Below are positions 38,380 through 49,276 of a DNA stretch of 64,000 bases, in pieces. A program made the position numbers and the translations under genes. Under the pieces are notes generated by a model. That model saw only the letters and a list, made by a program, of their open reading frames with translations. It searched no databases and had not been told where the DNA came from. The number at the start of each line of letters is the position of its first letter. The first letter of the stretch is position 1. The DNA comes from Torreya grandis. Lineage: Eukaryota; Streptophyta; Pinopsida; Cupressales; Taxaceae. The DNA lies in the NCBI GenBank assembly GCA_037957365.1, contig JARHVA010007805.1, positions 390,501 through 454,500 of the forward strand. Reading direction: 5' to 3'.

Positions 38380-39330
38380 AACCATAACTAAAATTATACC
38401 TACTAGATATTACTAGCTGACCATGTTTTTAGATTATCATCAGGTGGTGAAGAAATGTTAATAATGCCAATTTTTTGTTGGAAAGAAAAATAATTCAGCC
38501 ATGCCACTAAAATCCATTGTTATTTATAAGACTTTCATGTAATTTTTCTTGGATTCCATTTGTGATTGTCTAGCATGGGCCATAAGTGGATACTCACACC
38601 CATGGAGTACTTCACAAGGTAGAAGGAAGCAACCCCTTTGAAAGAGGAAACTAAATATGTGATTCTCAACTTCCTAGAGGAATTGGTAGCAAGACTAAAT
38701 CTTCCTAAAATTATTACATAAGATAATTCAAAGGCTTTCCTTAGTTCAAATATTTTGGAACTTGTGCTCCAAAATGGCATTTTCCTTAAAAATTCATCCA
38801 ACTAATACTTTCAAGGGAATGGGTTGGTCAAATTGACCAATTAAGATAATGGGAACTGACTAATAGATGGAGTGGCATAACCATATAAAGATATTTATAT
38901 GGGAAAATTGAATCACCAACAAGAAAATTCTAAAAACATCCCCATACGAATTAGTATACAGGAAAGAAGTGGTCATTCCCATTTCAATAGAGATTCCCAC
39001 TTTATAGTTGTTAAAAGCTATTAAAATAATATAAAAAAGGAATGGAGATCAGGTTAGCATATTTTTTAAAGCTTCAAGAAGTAAGATAACAAGCTAGCAA
39101 TGTTAAGATCAACTTGCAATGGGTAGTCAAGAGATGGTTTGATAAGGAGGCATCCAACCTAAGCTTCAAGCTAGGAGACTTCATTTTAAAATATTATGAA
39201 AGGGCCATGATGCCAGGTCAACATGATAAGTTTGATTCACTATGGAGAGGACCCTTCTACATCATCGGTAATAGGTAGGTAAATACATTTGAGTTGGTGG
39301 ATGAAAAATAAAATGCCTTAGATTTCAATT
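38380..39330 (+). pseudogene. pol: Element C integrase remnant
   Basis: Zinc-binding region: HQVVKKC..CQFFVGKKNN near 38430-38500 (HHCC-type C..C part). Core: WILTPMEYFTR, KEETKYVILNFLEELVARL and DNSKAFLSSN at 38583-38760. The first core Asp (normally ATDYFT) reads Glu; the DN motif is kept. After a gap come SPYELVYRKEVVIP (38938-38985) and the C-terminal FKLGDFILKYYERAMMPG plus FDSLWRGPFYII (39160-39265), the GPF/Y-type module. Several stops occur. It would insert the cDNA into the host chromosome. Confidence 0.75.
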
Positions 39331-39839
39331 TAAAAAATCCACTTTAATCACTTTAATTGATTTATCAACTTCACATTGTCTATAGTTAGTTAGTTTCCCT
39401 CTTTTGTTGAAGTTTACTCTTGAATGTAAGTGTCATTGACATAATTTAATACTATCTCATCACCAAGTTTCCACACCTTAGTTCTCATCATTTTGAATCA
39501 TCTCTGATAGATGGTTATCTACCCCACTCCCCCTATAATTAATGTTTAGGCTCTCCTAATTACATGATATCCTTTAAGGATCACCAAAAATATTTTGTGA
39601 GTGGATCCTCAAGTGTGTGTTCCACCCTTCACATTTATGGGTACCCAAATTCAAAAAGGTTACATAATGATTTCTCTAGGAAGTGTTGGCCTATAAACAC
39701 CCATCTCTTGATCAAACAAAACATTCAAACATCTTAAGAATTTTGAGAGTATTAAGCTAAGCAGCGCATAATGAGTAGAATTATTCTAAGAATTATTAGT
39801 AGAAGTGTTTCTTGAATTATATTTTAGGATGATTATAAT

Positions 39840-42800
39840 ATGGAACATTCTGAATCCTCATTTGGTGATGGACATCCTAGAAATAAAATGTCATATGGAT
39901 CAAGCAGTCATGGGGACCTTCCCCCTCAATTTTCAAGAATCAAATCATATGCTTCTACCCTAGAATAACTATATTTGGTGGTACCAAACATCAAGAGAAT
40001 CATAAATGGAATTATAGGGCCCCACACTGGTCCTAGACTTTGTAGATGGGATCTTCAATCCCAAATTGATGAAAAATACAAATAACCTAAGGGAGGCCAC
40101 TCACACCCATATGATCAAAAAGGTCTAAAAAAATTACTTTAATTCATTTGGTTTTAGGATATGGAGCTCTACCCTAGATCAATACATGGTGCCTCTCATG
40201 CACCCATTCCAAAAGATCATTAACTTATGTATACTGATATATAACTCCACCACTAGCATTATCACAATTAATCACTAGAATGTGGACATCAGTGTCGACA
40301 AACTAAGGGAGATGCTCTAGCTCCCCAATGACTCCAATGTAGACATATGTGATATGGAGATATTACAAAATGTATGGGATACTCATGTCTAAAATCTAAA
40401 GTTTTTAAACTCAAATCTCCATAGTAATTACGCATAAGTGTCACCTCTACCCATCTCTCTCTTGAGATTTGTGGTATAAGACATGAAATATGCCCTCTGT
40501 ATGTTGATTTTCATCTTTAGAATAGGCTCAAACATCAATGTTAATTATTTCCAATTGGGTCTAGTATTTCACTTGAAGACAGTGAGTAGGGATAAGTCCT
40601 ATAAAATGGAATTTTTAGATTACATCACTGATGTCATTCATAATCAACTAGTAAATTTTTTGGCCTAGAATACCTTTAGGTATTCTTCTTTCCTCATCCA
40701 CTTGATCCTATACCAGAGATCTCATTTATTTTTTTCATTCTTTACAATAATGTAATCAAGATGGGGACATATCCCCATATGGTGATCCTTGTCTCCACAT
40801 GGACCCACATCCTATCAACCATATAGGGTTATCATGAATTTATAGAGTGATTCCCATATCTGGTCTTGATTAAACTCAGTCTAGAAGCCATTACCTTCAA
40901 AATTATAGATCATTAGAGAGTATGTCTCACTAGCTATAAAATTCCATCTAACTCATTTTTTAAATCCCATTTTACATTCATCAAGGTACATAGGTTCAAG
41001 GTGGAGCCATTATATCTCCCATGCATGCTTATAAATAGGACCTTAACCCTAGACTTATCCCACCAACTTGATTTGGTAGACTTAGTATATGGCATGAGTC
41101 AAAATAAGAGGGCCCTTTATGATGTCCCCTTTTTGAAAGGGGGCATTAAATTAATGAAGAGATCATAAGAGCATCTACTTGTACTTAAACTAGTAGAGAT
41201 TGGCCTAGATTATATCAATGATCATTAGAGTTATGACCCAGTCAGCCACTCTAAAGACCACTGCCCCCTTTGTCCAAGATCCTTAACCATACTTTAAATA
41301 GACTAAGTCACTAATGGAGGATTATATCAAGCACTATGTGCATCTATAAAACATCCCCTTAGACACCTACCTATCATGGGAGTCTTTCTATAAACCAGTC
41401 TAGGATTTTGATCCCAAAAGAACATGACAAAGGGTCTAAGAATGAAGCTCATCTAGAGGGGATGGAGCAAGGAAAAAATGGATGCTTATTAGAAATATAG
41501 GCAATAAGTTGGCTAGAGGGATCTCAACTTTAAATATCTAAACTCTGATGAGCAATTTGAGAACCTCTGGGATGAGTACCATGAGGAATAATCTCAAGAA
41601 GAAGAGGTTTTAGTCAAATAATAATAATAAGAAGAAGATACCCCCTTGAGGAAAGATGATGAAAATTTCATGATTTAGAGGCCTACATCTTGGACCCATC
41701 CTATTTATGCAACTCCCTATTAGTAGGGGTAGGCCACTTCAGGGAAGATTGAGTCAATATCATCTTAACCTGGCCCTAAAGTGTAAGCTTATATCCCCCT
41801 CTAGAGCCCAAGATGAAGAAGGTATGTTTTTATCACCCTTTCCTTTCCAATTCTTCATTCTTCACTTCATTTTCACTATTTTCACTATTTTCACTACTCA
41901 AACAATCACCATGCTTATTCCACTTTTCACTCATCTACCACAAGTACATCTATCATGGTACAATTATCCACTACTCCTCTCCATAGCCTCCTACCTTTCT
42001 TTCCTTCCACATTGACCATTTACCTGATCATCCCTAAGGGAATAACATCTAATACTTCATATAAAAAAGTGACCATTACTTTTAGATTACCACAAGGATC
42101 CACTTCATAGGGGAATTAATTTAATCATAAGAGTAGTTTTACCAGTAATTGGAGATTGTAATAAAATCTCAAAAATCCCAAGTGGGGAAAAGAAGAGTAA
42201 AATGGCTAAATCCTTAATGGTACCTCATATGCAATCATTTTTTTACCTTGCACAATAATACATAATGATTGTGCATATGATTGTAATAGTAATCAAGCCC
42301 TAAGAATAGTAACTATGGGATTACATAATCCAAGCTATTGGCCTTAACCTTAGCCAAGCCAAGCCACATGATAGGGTCAAACTCAAGGAGGAGACCCAAA
42401 AGTCCATCACAATAGATTATCTCAAGTCAAGTTGTCAACTAGAAAAGGAGTAGGAACTCACAAGAGTTAAAGCTATTATTGACCACCTCAATGTAGATAC
42501 CAAGGCTAAAGACATGGAGCCCACCAAGATGAGGTCTAACCTACAGAGTTGTGTCACATCTGAGAGCTTCTAATCAGAAGCTAATCAAAGGACCTACCTA
42601 TAAGTCCAAGTAGTAGAAATAAAGTTTGAAATTCATGGCCTAAAAATGGAAAAGGTGGATGCATAAAATAATCTAAATGAAAAATAAATAGAGCTCATAT
42701 AGAATCATAAGAGTATCTTGGAATCTACTAGCACACAACAACAAATGCAATAGGAGTTCTAGGCTAAGGATGAAGATATATTGCAACTAGAGAATGACCT

Positions 42801-43490
42801 CACCACCTACTCCCAAATTTTAGGTATCCTCCCAATGGTCCAATAACTATATTTTTCATAGTGGGAGAGAATAAGGAACATATCCATAGACTTGAATCTA
42901 GTACTTGGGTTCATTATGGACTCATAGCAGTTGAGTGCACAGGTGAGTGTCTCTATAGATTAGGTCCTCACCTTTATATCCCCCAAGTTCAAGATTTGTA
43001 TATAATAGTCCATAATATATATAGAGAGATGAATAATATCCTCCAATAAATAGGGATGGTCAATAAAAGGTAAGTGATGGTAAAGGTTAATGAGTTCTTG
43101 AGCTATAATAAGGAATCATCAAAATGTAAGGCATTTTTGAATGTCTTAGATAAAGTGGTTCAGGACATGAAGGGAAACATCAAAAAATTGGTATAGTTAG
43201 GACTCCCCTCCCCATTCCTCATAGGTAACATAGTCCCATCTAAAGACAAGATCAAATATTTGTTGGTTGCCAACTAGAATAAATAGACCATGTTTGCATC
43301 CTTAGGTCAAACACTAAGCATCTTTAAATTAGAGACCATTTTATAGCTTCTTACCCAACTTGAGTTTTAGATATGAGAATTAGTATAAGGTCTAAGTAGC
43401 CTCTCCTTCAAGGAGAAAATTTATTTAGATATATCCTCTAAGGCTTTAAAAAATAAGATTCAACCCACTGAGGAAAACTAGACACCTTTG
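39840..43490 (+). pseudogene. Extra coding region downstream of integrase in element C
   Basis: Coding-like sequence in several broken frames. Around 40480-40800 the reading MKYALCMLIFIFRIGSN, KTVSRDKSYKMEFLDYITDV, INQLVNFLA-like and FRYSSFLIHLILYQ resembles plant mobile-domain proteins that ride in large gypsy elements. Around 42370-42800 the frame is rich in Lys, Glu and Leu with heptad-like spacing (RVKLKEETQKSITIDYLKSS), suggesting a coiled coil. A second polyprotein or a spliced extra gene is possible. Assignment is by pattern only. Confidence 0.4.
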
Positions 43491-43636
43491 AAGGTGGCTC
43501 TTCCAAATTTATGAGTTTTACAGGCCTTCCCTTTTTGTAGTTTTACTTTGACTAGTTTGTGAAACTTGATTTTTTGGGTTCTTCCATCTATAGGTAAATT
43601 ATTTTAAAAGTTTCCAAGAACTATTTATCAAATCCA

Positions 43637-45073
43637 TGTTTTAATGTTTTTCAAGTAGTCAGCTTTTGTCATGGACATGCTTAGCGAGTTCATTTATTTG
43701 AATATCAACCTCCTCTTTCCTAGGTTCACCTTTTTATTTTTGGCTAAGTTTCTCCTTCCATTGATGCCATGTGGCACCCTAGTGCTTATTTTTCATGAAA
43801 ATTTCCCAGCTTGCCTAGGAGTAGCTCCAGTTCAACACATCTCATCACAACACTCCTCAAGAAAGAAAGTTATTTTATAAGGTAAAGGCATGCCATTGGC
43901 CAATGAAATAATGGGTAGGATACACTATTCATTTATAATGAAATGGAAGTGAACCTTCCACATGGTATCCCCATGATCATTCTTTGTATAAGAGTTATAA
44001 GCTTCCCTAGGAGTATTACTAGCCCAACACATGGTGTCACAGTGCTCTTCAAAAGCAAAGTTTTATTTTGTCAAAGCTTTGAGTCACATAATTAGTTGAT
44101 GGAGTTAGAAATATGACCCACTATGTAGGTATAAAAAAAATTAAGTAAACCTTTCATGTAGCATCATGATGCTTATCCAAGGAAGCTTTATTTTTGTTAG
44201 ATCTTCAATTAGCACCATTGGTTGAGGGAAGTGTGCCCCATTTCCAAAAATAATTTTAGAGGTAGTTTAGAGGGAGACATGTGTTACCATATTTATTCTT
44301 CTAAGCAGCATTGGAATCATGAGGCATCATAGTTATGTCATATATAGGATTTTGAGGATCAGTTGCACTCATAAACTAAATCTCCCCCTTTTAGTTGTAA
44401 CGAACTCATCATGAGTGTGAGTGCCAAGTTCCAAGTATCATTTCCTCATGAGGCTAGGGTGCCTATATATTGGGGTTTTCTTTCTTTTATAAAGGGTTGG
44501 GGGTTAGAGAATAAAAAATATTTTATGAATTTTATCAAAGAGTATCCATTGTAATAGCTTTAGTTCTTAATAGGAATAGCAGAAACATTTTTTTACTTCA
44601 AGACCTTAGCATGTTCCCCTTATGGAAAGGATTGAATATTTTATAATGTGCCTTTGGGTCTTTTGTATTTTATTCTCTATCCAACAATGAATAGAATGTG
44701 GTGTTCTATGTCAAATTGAGTGGAATTTATTGCTATCTATTGTTTCTATTTTCTTCTTCTATAGTGTTGGATTTTTCTTATATTGAAGACTTTAAATCAT
44801 GCATAAGATCTTTTAAATTAATTTTAATGTTTTAAGGATTCAAGTTATTTTATGAAATTTTAGGAATCGATACATAAAGAGTTTTGGTGCATCACCTTAG
44901 ATAGTTTTACTTTAGTTTTATTTACATTTACTTCTTCCCCTTTTCTTCCCCAATTAATTCAAAAAGCCAGCTTCTAAAATCTTGAAGGTCATTTCACATA
45001 TTGTAATTTTAATCCCACATTTATAAATATTCCCAAAGGAACTATTCATAAAGAATGAAGGTTTTAGGCATCA
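43637..45073 (+). repeat. 3' LTR of element C
   Basis: Counterpart of the left LTR, including the repeated ATGTGGCA modules (43768 and about 43958) and the promoter block. Many substitutions separate the two LTRs, so the insertion is old. Confidence 0.8.
44464..44470 (+). promoter_or_regulatory. TATA box of element C, 3' LTR
   Basis: TATATAT in the same GCCTATATATTGGGGTTTTC context as 32748-32754. Confidence 0.5.
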
Positions 45074-46433
45074 AGATGATTCTTAGATTCATTTTTGTAT
45101 CTCTCTAATATGTAAACAAAATACCTTAGAAATTAAATAGTTATATTGATCTTATCCAAAATTTATTCAATTTTTCATGATAATGATTGTCCCAAAAAAC
45201 ATTATGTGATAATATGCTTCACATATAATAATTTATCCATTATTTTAGGCTAAATAGTAATAGATATAGTAACATTACCTATTTCATCCTCATGTGTGCT
45301 CACATGTTGTAAATATTGGTCACCATTTCCTAGTTCCTTAAGACACCATTTATTATATGCATTACATTATGAATTTCATCTTTAAAAAAATACTTTCTAG
45401 TTTTAACTTATATAAGAGCAATAATTATTGTTGGTTATTTTATAGGAACATCATGGGAAAATATTGGTCTTTATGTATTGTGAACGAGAAAAATATATTA
45501 TCTTATTTATGCCTTATATACAAACCTTATTTACCATTGTTTCCTTTATATTAATGCCTTGAGATAATTTTTCCTTCATATAATGCACAATGGTTGAATA
45601 TGAGGAAGCCAATGTTGTGGGATTATTGTTATATTTCCAAATGTAATAACACCCCTATCCAAAAGTTGTTCAATATTTTTTTTCAATGACTAACAATTGC
45701 TAGCTTTACATAAATTCATTTAGTGATATTTAAAATTTTATGTTAGCCCTAATTTTGTTAAGAGATGTTCAAGGTGATGATTATTAAAATTTAGTATGAT
45801 CAGTTTCTTACCAAGGATTTCTCTCAAAATAACACTTGTTCTATCCTTGAAACTATAAAAATAGACTAGTTTATTCATACTTGAAGGTATAGAACTCATG
45901 AAAGTTGAAATATGATGAACTATCTTAGTTTGATACTATTTCCTATCCATAATCTTATTTGGAATTTTTTTTTTGATTAAATATCTTATTTATATCAATT
46001 TAGTTAAGTGGAACTTGTTTCTAGTGAGTAACCTTAGTTGTAATAGCATGATCATGATTCTGAGAATGTGCAAGTCCTTTTTATATTTAAATAGTGAACA
46101 ATCAAAGATATTCAAAATATTCAGAAATATTGTAAATAAATATTTTTGAGAGGAAATATGAGCCATCTACATTTTTATTTATTTTCTAAATCCATTTTTT
46201 AATAGATCAATTGATGCATATAAGTTTTGAATGTAACTATGAAATCATTAATTGATTATAAATTCCCTTTTTGAAGAGAAGGAAGACAAACATATATAAA
46301 CCATGGTCCCTTATTTTTTATGTAATTATTAAGGTCTCTTCGAACTCAAGATATGAGGGTAAATATCTACTAAGAATATGGTGAAATTAATTATGTTTTT
46401 TCTAATAAATCTCACACGAAATGTTTTAAGTAT
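45074..46433. other. AT-rich stretch without a recognisable gene
   Basis: No domain and no frame longer than 65 codons. It lies between element C and the repeats that precede the LINE. On the minus strand it may continue the older element whose frame is described at 47165-47485. Confidence 0.45.
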
Positions 46434-46457
46434 ATTATTATTATTATTATTATTATT

Positions 46458-46495
<38 letters not shown>
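46434..46495 (+). repeat. Compound microsatellite (ATT)n-(GTT)n
   Basis: Nine ATT units (46434-46460) pass directly into about eleven GTT units (46461-46495). The switch is a single A-to-G difference per unit. It is a likely polymorphic marker. Confidence 0.95.
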
Positions 46496-46966
46496 AGTAT
46501 TTTCAAATAAAATAAATAAAGGTATTAAGGTGTAATATTTCATCACTAATTCCATCAAAATGTATAAATGTAATCATTATAAATTTACAATGTAGTGGTA
46601 AGTTAAGGATTTTATCTACTATGGGATTTACATGTATATCATTATGATACAACCAAATATAATGTGTTTTGATTTATATAGAATGATTACATAAGTTATT
46701 TTAAATGTACATGAGGCATCCATTAATTCTATAATTTATTGTGAATGTACGGTAAGATATTTAAGGGTACATTAATGGCTAAATATTATTAATAATGGTT
46801 TGCATAGGTGCATTTTTTTTAATGGGATAGGGAGATTCAGTCATAAGTTTTAACTTAATTTATTTATTAGACTCAGGTGTATAATATTTATCACAAACAT
46901 TTATATCATTTAATTTTTTAAAATAATTCTCATATTCAATAGATACATCCTTACATGATTTATAAA

Positions 46967-47150
46967 TATCATCACATATTTTATCTAAAGAAAAAAATAG
47001 CATCGCATTGAATTTATAAGGAAGAAGGCATATCATCACATTTCATTTGTAGAGAAGAATTTGTATCACATTGTATTTAAGGAGTACCATAGATTTTGTA
47101 TCAATAAAATAAGTATCATCACATTCTATTTCACTATAAATATCATTACA
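46967..47150 (-). repeat. 33 bp minisatellite with Cys-Asp repeats on minus strand
   Basis: TATCATCACAT-type units start at 46967, 46998, 47031, 47064, 47114 and 47141, so the basic period is 31-33 bases. On the minus strand the unit reads ATGTGATGATA and codes for peptides of the type (E/K)CDD.Y every 11 residues. The three central spacings are multiples of or close to three bases, which fits a protein repeat that is now decayed. Confidence 0.6.
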
Positions 47151-47164
47151 TTAACAAACACCAT

Positions 47165-47485
47165 TTTAAGGTGTAACATCATGAGAATCAATATGCAAAT
47201 CATTTATCCATCGCTTTATTTTATCCTCTTTCTTAAGTGTAATATTTGTATAATAAAGAAGTATATTACTTAATAGTTTTATATTTTCTTCTTTTTATAT
47301 TGTATGACTAATATAATAGTTAAAATAAGGACAAAGAGAATTGATTTCATGAATTAAAAATCTACCATGTTTTTAATCTTCTTCACTATAATTGTACAAA
47401 TTTATATCACTTGAATAAAAATATACCACATCATCATGATAATAATTATCATAATAACTTCCTTCAATAACAAGCATATTCCTAA
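47165..47485 (-). pseudogene. Older minus-strand reading frame split by the LINE (left part)
   Basis: Read on the minus strand, coding resumes after the LINE with VIEGSYYDNYYHDDVVYFYS, then SDINLYNYSEED, a stop, and NSLCPYFNYYISHTI and KKEDKIKRWINDLHIDSHD. The composition is rich in Asp, Tyr and Asn. The other half, VDIDDNSSIPKNILMYF, lies at about 55560-55507. Across the rejoined target the frame is the same. I do not recognise the protein. It may belong to an old retroelement on the minus strand. Confidence 0.45.
47469..47485 (+). repeat. Left target-site duplication of the LINE
   Basis: AACAAGCATATTCCTAA, identical over 17 bases to 55490-55506. The bases outside differ on both sides. A 17 bp duplication is typical of LINE insertion. 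Confidence 0.92.
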
Positions 47486-47534
47486 TAAAACCAACCTATA
47501 CTCTCCTTGGATCGTCTGAATTTTTGAATCTAGA

Positions 47535-49199
47535 ATGAGCGGGAAAAGAACCGGGGAGAATCTGGCAGGAGGGACAGACCCTGGGGGAACAACAGAGGAA
47601 GAAGGAAAATATGGAGGGCCATGATTATTGATTGATGCTAACAAAGGAAGGGATTCATCTGTTTATGAGCCCTCTAGTGGGGTTAGAAATCCCCCATTGA
47701 ATAGTGTGTTAGAATAGTACACGGAGAAAGTGAAAGATAATGCTGAATATAAAAAGGAAAAGAATTTTGAAAGATAGACAGGGGCCCTTGAACAAAGGAC
47801 TTGGTCATCATTGTTTGGGAAAAAACCAACTGGGAAATCCCTTTTTCCACCGGTGACATCTAAATCATGCTGGGAGAAAGGTGAGTTTCAAGTTTTTATC
47901 CCAGATCCTTTACTTGATTTCTCAGTGTCATCTATGGAACTCACTCTAGTGGGTAAGTTTTTGGGAGCTAGACCAAATATAGAATCACTCAAAAATATGA
48001 TAAAAAAGAAATGGACTATACGTGGAGACATTGACATTGCACCAATGGTGAATGGTTTCTTCTCTTTTATTTTCAATTGTAAGGAAGATTTGAATAAGGT
48101 TCTTAGTGAAGGGTCTTGGTCTTTTGGAAAATGCTCTCTTACAATCAAAAAATGGGAACCAGATATGGATTTATCAGATTCTTTTTTCTTAACTACCCCT
48201 ATATGGGCTAGACTACCTAGTCTTCCCTTAGAATTCTGGCATGAGGATATTTTTTAATGGAATAGCTAGTTCTTTTGGTGAGTTAGTGGCAGTGGATAAT
48301 GCCATGGCTTCAAGAACTAAACTCCAAAATGCCAGAATTTATGTAAAAGTGGAAAACTTAAACCATCTCCCAAAAAAAGTGGAATTATTTTCAAAGCTTG
48401 GTAAGAAAACCCAAGATATTGTCTTTGAAGATTTGCCAGATTCCTACTATGCGTGCAAGAAATAGGGGCATTGGGTCAAGAATTGCCCCAACAGAGGTAG
48501 AACACACCCTATAAATGTCCAAGAAGGGAAAAATATTAAGATTCAACAAAATAAAATATGGAAGATAAAAGAGGACTATCGAAAGATAGGAAAGAATCAA
48601 GAAGTTTTAGCAGACCCATGCACAGAAGAGGATAAAGTTTCTACAAATGAAGAGGATGACATCTAAAGTTTAATAGGAGATAAAGAGCCTCATTTAAAAA
48701 AATATAGTCCCCAAAATGAAGAACAGGGGATGAACTCAAAGAATAAAAAATTAGAACATTTAACAGAGGAAAAGACAAATCTTTTAAACCAAATCGTTGT
48801 TACCCAAAGTTTAGAAAACCAATTTAATGAGGAAAAGGATAATGAAGGGTTAGAGGAAGGAGAAGTGATGCCTAAAGGGGGAAAAATTTAGAAGAAGGAG
48901 AGCTGTGTGATACCTAGCTGGGGGAGAAGCAGGTGTCATTTAAGGATGATAACAACATTCTTGTGGAAGAGGCCCCATCTGCAGAAGAAAAGAAAGAGGC
49001 AGGAAAAAACTCAAAAGACCAAAAGAAAAAAGATGAGAAAAAGAACAATATAAATAATATAGAGATGATAAGTGTCAAGGCAAAATCTATTGGTCTTCCT
49101 AGGCAAAAAGAAGGAAGAGGAACCGATCCGCAACCCAAGATAAAACTGGATGTTGGCTCTCTAGATAAACCTGGGAAAAATCTACAAAGAAGAACATAG
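47535..49199 (+). pseudogene. LINE ORF1: DUF4283 and zinc-knuckle RNA-binding protein
   Basis: ATG 47535 is in frame with the conserved part and opens MSGKRTGENLAGG. In-frame stops lie at 47622, 47715 and 47775. SSLFGKKPTGKSLFPP (from 47805) leads into DUF4283 (47900-48260: GKFLGARPNIESLKNMI, GFFSFIFNCKEDLNKVL, WARLPSLPLEFW). The zinc knuckle at about 48448-48491 reads YYACKK, a stop, then GHWVKNCP: the first Cys is Tyr. The C-terminal third is rich in Lys and Glu. One extra T at 48250-48255 shifts the frame and a missing A near 48885 restores it. The protein would bind LINE RNA. The open part from 47811 begins with a Leu codon and is not a true start. Confidence 0.8.
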
Positions 49200-49276
49200 A
49201 GATGGAAAGCAAACAGAATATTGCAGATGGTAGGTAGACAATTTTGTTACAATTTGTCCAAAATTAAAAAAAAGTA

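Larger units (their letters stand above)
31978..45073 (+). mobile_element. Element C: 13.1 kb Ty3/gypsy-like retrotransposon
   Basis: Two LTRs of about 1.4 kb start TGTTTT and end near ATCA. The interior carries gag, protease, RT, RNase H and integrase in that order, which is the Ty3/gypsy order, followed by about 4 kb of extra coding-like sequence before the right LTR. A TGG-starting primer-binding-like site lies at 33377. All protein segments are broken by stops and frameshifts, and key catalytic residues are lost. Extra 3' coding sequence is known from large non-chromodomain gypsy lineages of plants; assigning this copy to one of them would be a guess. Confidence 0.8.

Noticed and set aside
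38535..38801. 88-codon minus-strand open frame
   Set aside because: It lies opposite the integrase core of element C, whose plus-strand motifs are clear.
47402..47644. 80-codon minus-strand open frame across the left LINE boundary
   Set aside because: It spans the insertion junction and opposes ORF1; only the part left of 47485 belongs to the older minus-strand frame, in another phase.
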